Made by a program: the position numbers and the translations under genes. From positions 1 to 5,435 of the forward strand of contig JAEWSJ010000026.1 of NCBI GenBank assembly GCA_023398335.1: a stretch of DNA of 5,435 nt, given 5' to 3'. Below the pieces are notes generated by a model that was not told the origin of the DNA, ran no database searches, and saw only the letters and a program-made list of their open reading frames with translations. The DNA is from Bacillota bacterium. Lineage in GTDB: Bacteria; Bacillota_I; Bacilli_A; RFN20; CAG-288. Shown here piece after piece: positions 1 to 4,885 of the stretch (position 1 is its first letter; each line of letters starts with the position of its first letter).

Positions 1-83
1 ATAACACAAAGGAGCAGTTAGTAAAGCAAGGTGCCAATCATATTGTTGATTGTTTTGGTGATGTATTAGGAATGTGTATTTAA
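1..83 (+). CDS. C-terminal end of a probable HAD-family hydrolase (5' end outside window)
   Basis: The frame starting at base 3 is open from the window edge to TAA at 81-83 and gives 26 residues that begin NTKEQLVKQGANHIVDCFGD. The pattern T-K-E-x-L-x-x-x-G-A-x-x-I-V-x-x-F matches the last helix and strand of HAD-superfamily phosphatases of the phosphoglycolate phosphatase type, which often end in a Rxx(E/K)(E/Q)L...GAxxI(V/I) segment. None of the catalytic HAD motifs are in view, so substrate and subfamily cannot be given. The gene reads toward the minus-strand ubiquitin-like operon and is convergent with it. I see no clear terminator after the stop. It is probably chromosomal background on the left side of the island. 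Confidence is limited by the short visible part. Confidence 0.55.
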   Translation, partial: NTKEQLVKQGANHIVDCFGDVLGMCI

Positions 84-118
84 ATTACAACGCCTATCTT
101 ACAGGGTTCTTTTGTGAT

Positions 119-160
119 TTGCTTTCATTTTAGTGCCTTTAAACCATTAGTAACAGCGAT
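119..160 (+). repeat. Left copy of an imperfect direct repeat flanking the island
   Basis: This 42-base segment starts TTGCTTTCATTTT and contains AACAGC near its end. It aligns without gaps to 4204-4245 at 33 of 42 positions, including an exact run of 13 at the start. Both copies are in the same orientation and lie outside the five-gene cassette. The similarity also shows in translation: the left copy reads CFHFSAFKPLVTAI and the right copy CFHFCIFELLGTAI, and both have a Pro-Ile pair a few residues upstream. The left copy is open from just after the HAD-like stop to TAA at 165-167, with no start codon of its own. It may be a gene remnant or a dispersed repeat. Confidence 0.55.
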
Positions 161-250
161 TATCTAAAGCCGATTTTACAATATTCTACAATCAAAAAGT
201 CACACCGATTACTTACAAAAACAACTTTGGATAAATATAAGTCTATTTTC

Positions 251-396
251 TTATTTTTTAAACAAAGCTCCTAATTTAGAATCCTCTTCCCATGATCTTG
301 TCACATTTGCCACATGCTGTATTATATCATGAAAGCTTCTCTTCTTTGCTTAGAATTAGCACGAGCATATACTTCAGATTTGCATTTACACACGAT
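251..396 (-). pseudogene. Frameshifted remnant of an unrecognised gene
   Basis: Two adjacent minus-strand frames each look coding and would join if one base were restored near 331. The upstream part (about 396 down to 331) includes SEVYARANSKQRREAF and then reaches a stop at 322-324. The downstream part (331 to TAA at 251-253) reads HDIIQHVANVTRSWEEDSKL followed by GALFKK. The mix of charged and aromatic residues is unlike the Lys/Asn/Ile-rich translation of AT-rich spacer. The downstream frame has its own stop just upstream (350-352), so it has no plausible independent start. I do not recognise the family. It lies right after the DUF6527 gene on the same strand, so it may be a decayed fourth cargo gene or older host sequence. 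A sequencing error could also produce the shift. Confidence 0.35.
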
Positions 397-427
397 TAAG
401 CATGTCTCTATATAAAAAAATAACAAA

Positions 428-751
428 TTAAAACCAACGTAAAATAAAGTTTTTCTTCTTGTTCTTCGGACGATTTTTTTTCCCATCACCAATAAATATA
501 ACACAATTGTTCCGAATAAAATAGTGCGATTTACATTCCAAATTCCAATTACCAATAGAAGGACTCAATGAAACTGATTCTCCATTGAAAATAAGTTTCC
601 ATCCATTTGGAGAGATTGGCGTAACAACTTCTTTACCACACCCGCAAGCACATTTATGTATTGCAACACTGTGTTTTATAGAAATATATAAGATCTCATC
701 TTCCAACTTTTCAGGGATATGTTCCGTGAATTTATGTATCAAATATTTCAT
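428..751 (-). CDS. DUF6527-type small zinc-binding protein of a bacterial ubiquitin-like pathway
   Basis: This 107-residue protein is the last gene of the operon. Its ATG at 749-751 lies inside the end of the E1-like gene, a 20-base overlap that suggests translational coupling. It has a Cys cluster CACGCG (Cys34, Cys36, Cys38, preceded by His32), then the block W-K-L-I-F-N-G-E-S-V-S-L-S-P-S-I-G-N-W (51-69), then CKSHYFI (Cys73, His76). This pattern of Cys/His pairs around a VSLxPSIGNW core is what I associate with the DUF6527 family, found next to multiubiquitin and ThiF genes. From memory, recent work on Bub-type pathways treats DUF6527 proteins as zinc-dependent peptidases acting on the Ubl; that role is family knowledge, not visible here. 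The tail (about 90-107) is very basic (KKNRPKNKKK), which is odd for the family and may mark an altered or run-on C-terminus. Confidence 0.8.
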   Translation of the reverse strand: MKYLIHKFTEHIPEKLEDEILYISIKHSVAIHKCACGCGKEVVTPISPNGWKLIFNGESVSLSPSIGNWNLECKSHYFIRNNCVIFIGDGKKNRPKNKKKNFILRWF

Positions 752-1916
752 CTGCTATAAAATTAGAATCATTAGTACTATAAGTGAAATTATGGAATCG
801 TTTGATAGCATGATAAAAACCGCTATATTTTTTCCATTCTATCACGGCAATATTCGCATTGAGCGCATTCAAATCTGCAATCTGAATATTAGTAGCATAT
901 TCATTGTCTTCATTATTGCCTATCGGTATTCGTCTAGTAATATGATCATTCTTCTCTGGAGTAACTAAAGTTGCTCTAAGTGAGCCTATTAGAAAATCAT
1001 CAACAGTTTGGACCCCCATTCCAACATCAATGAAAGGAACCTTATTTTGCTGTAACGCTTGTACTATCATTGCTCTTGAGGCATCATTATCTATACACAC
1101 AAAAACAAACGAAATGTTATACATCTGATAAATATTATCTTCCGTTATTCTTTCTACATGAGGTTTTATTCCTTTATGCATATTGGAATATATATCTGAA
1201 AAATAGTTTACCTTTTTTTGTGTTTCATCAAAAAAGGCTTTAGCAGGTGCTCCAGGCGCTCGGAAAGCATTATGCTGACAAAAAGAGTCATCGTCATACA
1301 AATGTATTTCATGTACAGGAGTTTTTGCTATTAAGTCCAAAATATATGAACCAGTACCACCTAAACCAATGATTGCTATCTTTTGATTGCTTAATTTATT
1401 GTTAATACTCCAAATATTAGCTCTTGTTGTATTGGAATCTGTATACTGAAAAACTGAACTTTCTTCATTGTTAATGACTTTAAATGTTTTCGCAGTCACA
1501 TTTTTATCTAATGACACTGCTGGAGTAGATATGATCTCTATGTATCTGACTATTTGTTCGTAGTAATCATTGTAATCATTTTGCGGTTTATTAGAAAATG
1601 AGAAGTTCATGATAATATCATCAAACAACGGCGTGTTTGGGGATGAAAGCCTGATTGCAGATATTTCAGAGCCATCTTGATTGCATGGATATTCTCCCAT
1701 AAAATTGACAACATGTTTGCTACAATGTTTTTGGTAAGTTACTGTATCATTGTTAATATTTAAAGCTACAATCAATTTGCCATATTTAACATCTTTACTC
1801 TTATTCACATAGGGTACGTGGTGTGCAATTAGATATCCATCACGTACCTCAATTTCATACCCTTCATCCATTAACTGTTTGAGGTCTTTATTATGAGCGA
1901 TTAGTTTCTGTGACAT
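732..1916 (-). CDS. E1-like ThiF-family adenylyltransferase with an extra N-terminal domain (DUF6791-like)
   Basis: This 394-residue enzyme is predicted to adenylate the C-terminus of the adjacent ubiquitin-like protein using ATP. The ThiF/E1 Rossmann domain starts near residue 178 with IAIIGLGGTGS (GxGGxGS at 184-190). It continues with the acidic turn LYDDDSF (Asp208-210), the N-x-x-R pair in HNAFR (Asn216, Arg219), Lys234/Lys235, and the VCIDNDASR block (Asp276, Arg281) that matches the E1 Mg/ATP site. The two CxxC zinc pairs of MoeB/ThiF are absent. The only cysteines are 65, 78, 213 and 274, so no standard E1 thioester cysteine is evident after the nucleotide-binding core. Residues 1-170 form a separate domain with VPYVN (34-38) and HVVNFMGEYPC (68-78), recalling DUF6791. 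The start at 1916 overlaps the Ubl gene by 26 bases, and the end overlaps the DUF6527 start. E1-like fold is secure; the N-terminal assignment is from memory. Confidence 0.88.
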   Translation of the reverse strand: MSQKLIAHNKDLKQLMDEGYEIEVRDGYLIAHHVPYVNKSKDVKYGKLIVALNINNDTVTYQKHCSKHVVNFMGEYPCNQDGSEISAIRLSSPNTPLFDDIIMNFSFSNKPQNDYNDYYEQIVRYIEIISTPAVSLDKNVTAKTFKVINNEESSVFQYTDSNTTRANIWSINNKLSNQKIAIIGLGGTGSYILDLIAKTPVHEIHLYDDDSFCQHNAFRAPGAPAKAFFDETQKKVNYFSDIYSNMHKGIKPHVERITEDNIYQMYNISFVFVCIDNDASRAMIVQALQQNKVPFIDVGMGVQTVDDFLIGSLRATLVTPEKNDHITRRIPIGNNEDNEYATNIQIADLNALNANIAVIEWKKYSGFYHAIKRFHNFTYSTNDSNFIADEIFDT

Positions 1917-2586
1917 TGAAGTTCATTTTGTTAGTTACAAATACATTATCGCCTTTAGTCATTGAACCACTTGGATTCTGTTTTGGTCCACCAGAATAAA
2001 TTACGGTATAAGCTATAGCTTCAAAATTTGGATTAGGAAAAGCCTGTTTAACAACCTCTTCATAAGTAATTTTACGCTTTTGCCATTCTTTGTCTCTACT
2101 GTTTACATAGATAACGAAACAAAGGGGGCGGGATTTGGAGATAAATTTTTCCACCCCGGGACGAGCTAAATCCACAATTTCATCGTCCGAAATAAAGTCA
2201 TCCTTCCAACCTTCTGGTAAATCAAGATAGATTTCATCCTCTGCGGATATATTAGCTAATTGTCGGATTTGAATACCACGAATGTATTGCTTATACCATA
2301 TAAAAGGAGTACCATTAATAGAAAAATGTAGTTTCTTTTTCACAAAGAAGTATTCTGTTTCTGGCCTTGCCAAATTAACAGTTTTCTCATTTTCAATTAA
2401 TTCATCTTCATAAGGTTTACTAATAGATAGAAACAACTCTGCATCCAAAGGGATACCTGCAATCTCTTTCAAATTCGCTCCAGTGATGTACTGGCTAAAA
2501 GTTTGATACTCTTTGCCCTCAACAATAAATTTTAAAGGGACTTTTTCATTTGATGCTTCGAGCATCTGCTTACTATTTTTTTCCAT
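1891..2586 (-). CDS. Multiubiquitin-family protein: three tandem ubiquitin-like domains
   Basis: This 231-residue protein opens the operon and is the likely modifier. Three ubiquitin-like units follow a short leader: about 17-83, 86-150 and 154-231. Units 1 and 2 are clear repeats. Each has a beta-hairpin start (LKFIVEGKEYQ, LHFSINGTPFI), a Q-Y-I-(T/R)-G turn, and a matching end, VNLARPETEYFF (70-81) and VDLARPGVEKFI (138-149). Unit 3 has the features of the terminal domain of the multiubiquitin family (Pfam Multi_ubiq, as I recall): a V-x-x-AFPNP segment (179-186), YTVIYSGGP (193-201), and the end MNFNVTETNRS. The C-terminus lacks the Gly-Gly of eukaryotic ubiquitin, so either the tail is trimmed or another residue is activated. 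ATG at 2584-2586 lies about 80 bases after the -7 box at 2667-2674 and has no Shine-Dalgarno sequence, as is usual in Bacteroidota. Confidence 0.88.
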   Translation of the reverse strand: MEKNSKQMLEASNEKVPLKFIVEGKEYQTFSQYITGANLKEIAGIPLDAELFLSISKPYEDELIENEKTVNLARPETEYFFVKKKLHFSINGTPFIWYKQYIRGIQIRQLANISAEDEIYLDLPEGWKDDFISDDEIVDLARPGVEKFISKSRPLCFVIYVNSRDKEWQKRKITYEEVVKQAFPNPNFEAIAYTVIYSGGPKQNPSGSMTKGDNVFVTNKMNFNVTETNRS

Positions 2587-2666
2587 TACTTCAAAATAAG
2601 GCCTCTATATTATTATCCTGATTCCTGAAAGTACGAAGCCTTTTTTAATACTTCCCAAAACCTTTG

Positions 2667-2697
2667 CAAAGATAAATCAAAAATCTAAATTAATCAA
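2667..2697 (-). promoter_or_regulatory. Bacteroidetes-type promoter of the ubiquitin-like operon
   Basis: On the minus strand TTG (2695-2697) is followed after 20 nt by TATCTTTG (2667-2674), a full match to the -33/-7 consensus TTG...TAnnTTTG. Transcription would start near 2660, leaving a leader of about 75 nt. In that leader AAGGC (near 2640) and GCCTT (near 2600) could pair and bring the start codon close to a stem. Confidence 0.7.
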
Positions 2698-2709
2698 GCA
2701 AATCTAAAT
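2681..2709. promoter_or_regulatory. Candidate operator: repeated AAATCTAAAT boxes
   Basis: AAATCTAAAT occurs exactly at 2681-2690 and 2700-2709, 19 bases apart (nearly two helical turns). The first sits inside the spacer of the operon promoter and the second immediately upstream of its -33 element. A shorter related copy, ATCTAAAAT, lies at 2740-2748 between the expected -33 and -7 positions of the divergent regulator promoter. A repressor bound at these boxes could control both directions. The XRE-family protein encoded next door is the obvious candidate. The base composition is AT-rich, so chance is not excluded. Confidence 0.45.
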
Positions 2710-2756
2710 ATAATTATCAAAAACATAGCAATTCTCATTATCTAAAATATTTTTCT

Positions 2757-2764
2757 TATCTTTG
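2757..2764 (+). promoter_or_regulatory. -7 box of the XRE/ImmA promoter
   Basis: TATCTTTG at 2757-2764 matches the Bacteroidetes -7 consensus. No good TTG lies 19-21 nt upstream (the region near 2732-2737 is TTCTCA), so the -33 element is weak, as would suit a low-level regulator promoter. The box overlaps a TTG codon at 2762, which is a further reason to reject that codon as the gene start and use ATG at 2789, about 25 nt downstream. Confidence 0.6.
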
Positions 2765-2788
2765 TCCCAACTTAAAAATACAACATTT

Positions 2789-3124
2789 ATGAAGTCACTA
2801 GGAAGTACATTAAAGGAGCTAAGGGATATACATCGATTTACGCTTAGGCAAGTAGAAGAAGCAACAGGCATATCTAATGCTTATCTTAGCCAACTTGAAA
2901 ATGATAAAATAGCCAAGCCATCTGCTAATGTATTGTATAAGCTATCCAATATATATAATGTAGAACTTGATGTATTACTTGCCGCTGCAGGAATAATAGA
3001 AAAAAAGTCTTCTGCCAACAAATTATTAAACACAGTTGCTCTTTCTTCAGACTCCTCTTTGACTAGAGAAGAAGAGGAAGCGTTATTAGATTATCTTCGA
3101 TTTATTCGTCAAAAGCAGAAGTAA
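2789..3124 (+). CDS. XRE-family helix-turn-helix transcriptional regulator
   Basis: With the start at ATG 2789 the protein has 111 residues. It is predicted to bind DNA as a Cro/C1-type repressor. Residues 5-62 carry the canonical fold: LGSTLKELRDIHRFTLRQVE, then ATGISNAYLSQLEND (25-39, including the recognition helix), then the P-S-A-N-V-L-Y-K-L-S-N-I-Y-N-V segment (44-58). A flexible linker is followed by a C-terminal acidic helix, LTREEEEALLDYLRFIRQ (91-108), a common tail in XRE proteins paired with ImmA-type proteases. A TTG-initiated form nine residues longer would begin inside the -7 box and is rejected. One base separates its stop from the next start, so the two genes form an operon. 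By analogy with CapH of CBASS systems it probably represses its own promoter and that of the divergent ubiquitin-like operon. Confidence 0.9.
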   Translation: MKSLGSTLKELRDIHRFTLRQVEEATGISNAYLSQLENDKIAKPSANVLYKLSNIYNVELDVLLAAAGIIEKKSSANKLLNTVALSSDSSLTREEEEALLDYLRFIRQKQK

Positions 3125-3125
3125 A

Positions 3126-3998
3126 ATGTGTGTGATACAATCTATAAAAGACATAGAAAAAATTTCATTAGAAATATTAAAGGATAGTAAAAGCTTAGAC
3201 ATCTTCCCAACCCCTATTGACAAGATAGTCTCATATGTTGATTTAACAGTTTCGTCTTCCATCGATATCTCACAAATTCATGAAGAATATAAATCCAAGT
3301 TTCCAGATGCTCTACTTAGGGCATTGAACAAGGTTCGTGGTTTATTGGATCGAAAGGAAAAAAAAGTTTATCTTGATTTAAATCAATTAGTAAGCCGTAA
3401 AAATTTTGTCAAGCTGCATGAAGTTGGACATAATGTGTTACCATGGCAGCAAAAATGCTTTGATGTGATAGATGATGACGATGAAAGCCTAAGATTGGAT
3501 ACCCATGAAGAATTTGAGGCAGAAGCCAATTTTTTTGCTTCTGTTACCTTATTTCAACATGATAGATTTATATCAGCAATTAATAAACATGCTTTAGATA
3601 TTGATACCCCAATCCAGTTATCTGCTCTTTTTGGGGCGTCTATCCATGCCACCCTGAGAAGATATGTTGAATATTCAAATAATAGATGTGCATTGCTGGT
3701 CTTAGAAACCCCATCAAGATGTGGAGCGTTACTTAGAAACAAATTTCAATCTCCTAGTTTTACAAATGCGTTTGGAGAGATAAATATTCCTAATGCTTTG
3801 GATTATTCTGCTTGGCCCTTTGTACAGGACTATATTCAAAAACGAAATCATATTAAAAATGGTACTTTTTCATTATTCACATCTGGTGGTTTAACTCAAT
3901 TCACATATCACTTTTTCAATAATAGCTATAATGCTTTTGTTTTCATTTTCCCCAATGGAGAAAAGAAAATAATAAAAAGTACTTTTTCCCTTAACTGA
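3126..3998 (+). CDS. ImmA/IrrE-family metallo-endopeptidase
   Basis: This 290-residue protein is a predicted zinc protease that would cleave or inactivate its partner XRE repressor, releasing the controlled genes. The catalytic HExxH motif is LHEVGHNV (His98, Glu99, His102). The downstream EAEANFFAS segment (131-139) supplies the third ligand Glu and the E-A-N-x-F-A signature of the ImmA/IrrE (COG2856, DUF955) family. A preceding block KVYLDLN (80-86) matches the strand before the active-site helix. The C-terminal 100-150 residues form a second, less conserved domain with many aromatic residues, perhaps a sensor region as in IrrE. There is no signal peptide or membrane segment, so it should be cytoplasmic. 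It is translated one base after the regulator gene. The pair resembles CapH/CapP of CBASS, which responds to DNA damage; the trigger here is unknown. Confidence 0.9.
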   Translation: MCVIQSIKDIEKISLEILKDSKSLDIFPTPIDKIVSYVDLTVSSSIDISQIHEEYKSKFPDALLRALNKVRGLLDRKEKKVYLDLNQLVSRKNFVKLHEVGHNVLPWQQKCFDVIDDDDESLRLDTHEEFEAEANFFASVTLFQHDRFISAINKHALDIDTPIQLSALFGASIHATLRRYVEYSNNRCALLVLETPSRCGALLRNKFQSPSFTNAFGEINIPNALDYSAWPFVQDYIQKRNHIKNGTFSLFTSGGLTQFTYHFFNNSYNAFVFIFPNGEKKIIKSTFSLN

Positions 3999-4020
3999 GG
4001 ATTATTGCATTTTTACTCAT

Positions 4021-4044
4021 TGATATATCATAATGAAAATTCAT
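4021..4044. repeat. Two adjacent short palindromes after the ImmA gene
   Basis: TGATATATCA (4021-4030) is a perfect palindrome and is followed by ATGAAAATTCAT (4033-4044), two 5-base arms around AA. They lie 20-45 bases after the ImmA stop. Neither is GC-rich or followed by a T-run, so they are not convincing terminators. Confidence 0.3.
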
Positions 4045-4196
4045 TTCAAGAATGTTTTGTACAACTTAAAGATGCATCAAAAAAAAATTATCACAAGAAC
4101 ATTGTTGCAATTTTACTTAATTATCAGATTGTTAAGTGGATTTAATTATGTTGTTTTATCTTCGGGAAGAAGAGCCGATTACTTTCGCCGATACAG

Positions 4197-4226
4197 TTGT
4201 AAGTTGCTTTCATTTTTGTATCTTTG
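4197..4226 (+). promoter_or_regulatory. Promoter-like TTG-N19-TATCTTTG inside the 4148 ORF
   Basis: TTG (4197-4199) is separated by 19 nt from TATCTTTG (4219-4226), an exact Bacteroidetes promoter match. It lies within the coding-looking 4148-4288 frame. It could drive a transcript starting near 4233 into the gene-poor region, or it may be a by-product of the codons Cys-Ile-Phe-Glu. The left repeat copy does not preserve the TATCTTTG box. Confidence 0.4.
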
Positions 4227-4245
4227 AGCTATTGGGAACAGCTAT
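4204..4245 (+). repeat. Right copy of the imperfect direct repeat flanking the island
   Basis: This is the partner of 119-160, with 33 of 42 positions identical and the same orientation. It sits inside the truncated-looking ORF at 4148-4288. The two copies bracket the whole cassette from DUF6527 to ImmA, about 4.1 kb apart. Confidence 0.55.
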
Positions 4246-4331
4246 AGAAGACCACCCCGATGCCGAAAAATATCATAAAGACGAATGAAAGAATAACCCG
4301 TCCCCCGCTGACACCAATCTCCTCATTCTAC

Positions 4332-4394
4332 ACCAACTTTTCAAAATTCCACGCCAACTTTTTAAAATCGCAGGCCAACAATTATAAATTGTTG
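4332..4394 (+). repeat. Three imperfect 21-nt tandem repeats
   Basis: Units at 4332-4352, 4353-4373 and 4374-4394 each begin (A/G)CCAAC. The first two share CCAACTTTT-AAAAT with few differences; the third diverges after CCAACA. As 21 is seven codons the repeats would also give a heptad in translation (TNFSKFH, ANFLKSQ, ANNYKLL), but I do not believe the frame is a gene. Confidence 0.5.
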
Positions 4395-4395
4395 G
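4375..4395 (+). repeat. Perfect inverted repeat CCAACAATT-ATA-AATTGTTGG
   Basis: Two exact 9-base arms flank a 3-base loop. It overlaps the third 21-nt repeat unit. The next bases are TTTAC, so it lacks the T-run of an intrinsic terminator. It could be a protein-binding site or a stem in a transcript. Confidence 0.45.
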
Positions 4396-4600
4396 TTTAC
4401 AATTACATCAAAACAACCAACATTAAAACCATACATAATAACTATTTTTCAAACACAAAACAAGTACGCATCAAAATGCGAGAACCAAACTCCAAAATAA
4501 CGATCCAGTCCAAAACTTAGTAATTTATTTAATCAACACTACGAAAGCAAAATTCCTATATAAACAGACCAATACCACTAAAAAAGCCCATCAAAGCATC

Positions 4601-4639
4601 GGAGAAAAAAGGCTGCTGCATAAACAGTAGCTATTCTCC
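4601..4639 (+). repeat. Long imperfect hairpin
   Basis: GGAGAA (4601-4606) pairs with TTCTCC (4634-4639), and inside them GCTGCTG (4612-4618) pairs with CAGTAGC (4625-4631) with one G-T wobble. The two stems are separated by a small asymmetric internal loop and closed by a 6-base loop CATAAA. There is no T-run on the plus-strand side. The structure may be part of a transcribed RNA. Confidence 0.45.
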
Positions 4640-4772
4640 AAATCCAAGCACAGTCAATACAAATAAAATAAAAGCACAAAAACGACCTAAAAAGAGGCAT
4701 TTCAATCTCAAATTGACTGAAAGGCGTTGAAGCCGAAAAAGGGGGTTATCTATGCATAACAAGCTGTTTTCG

Positions 4773-4793
4773 ACGACTTATGAAGTCGTTTTT
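4773..4793 (+). terminator. Candidate intrinsic terminator
   Basis: ACGACTT (4773-4779) and AAGTCGT (4783-4789) form a perfect 7-bp stem around a 3-base loop ATG, and the 3' arm runs into five T residues (4789-4793). This suits termination of plus-strand transcripts, for example from the promoter-like site at 4197-4226. The stem is short, and the T-run is interrupted by GG. Confidence 0.45.
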
Positions 4794-4885
4794 GGCCGTT
4801 TTTCATCAAAAAGCATTCAACATTGCTCAAACATCGTCTGATTTTTAGTTAAATTGGTGTTAATGAATCTATAGTCTTAGTTAAA

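Larger units (their letters stand above)
84..427. other. 344-base intergenic stretch without an intact gene
   Basis: This AT-rich gap lies between the convergent ends of the HAD-like gene and the DUF6527 gene. Two things stand out: an imperfect repeat at 119-160 whose partner is at 4204-4245, and a frameshifted coding remnant on the minus strand at 251-396. The stretch 161-250 shows no gene, no strong hairpin and no convincing promoter. I found no typical GC-rich stem followed by a T-run that would end the minus-strand operon, so its transcript may run through the remnant. Confidence 0.6.
4148..4288 (+). pseudogene. Short truncated-looking ORF, unrecognised family
   Basis: The frame from ATG 4148 to TGA 4286-4288 encodes 46 residues, starting MLFYLREEEPITFADTVV and continuing through CFHFCIFELLGTAIEDHPDA to KYHKDE. 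Its balanced composition and codon choice (GAA GAA GAG, GAC CAC CCC GAT GCC GAA) look coding, unlike the AT-rich spacer on either side. The upstream in-frame stop at 4133-4135 leaves little room for an N-terminus, so it is either a very small protein or the 3' end of a gene cut by an insertion junction around 4130-4150. A degenerate relative lies at 119-160 on the left flank. No function can be assigned. Another plus-strand ORF starting at 4033 overlaps it in a different frame and looks like noise. Confidence 0.4.

Noticed and set aside
322..555. Minus-strand ORF of 77 codons overlapping the DUF6527 gene
   Set aside because: Its first half is out of frame over the well-supported DUF6527 gene and looks like noise; only its last part is kept, as the upstream half of the frameshifted remnant.
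585..968. Plus-strand ORF of 127 codons
   Set aside because: It is antisense to DUF6527 and the end of the E1-like gene, and its Ile/Ser-rich composition is typical of a shadow frame.
2762..2788. Upstream TTG start for the XRE regulator
   Set aside because: The TTG is part of the -7 box TATCTTTG, so it would precede or coincide with transcription start; the extra nine residues add nothing to the HTH domain.
3554..3742. Minus-strand ORF of 62 codons
   Set aside because: It is antisense to the ImmA gene, which has clear catalytic motifs in the other strand.
4033..4227. Plus-strand ORF of 64 codons
   Set aside because: Its second half overlaps the more coding-like 4148 frame, and the first half is an AT-rich Lys/Ile/Leu mix with no recognisable pattern.
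4332..4394. CRISPR array
   Set aside because: The 21-nt units are directly tandem with no unique spacers between conserved repeats, and no cas genes are present.
4260..4520. Plus-strand ORF of 86 codons
   Set aside because: Lys/Asn/Thr/Ile-rich low-complexity translation with internal DNA repeats; it has no promoter of its own and overlaps the end of the 4148 ORF. I could not support it as a gene, though a search for homologues would settle it.
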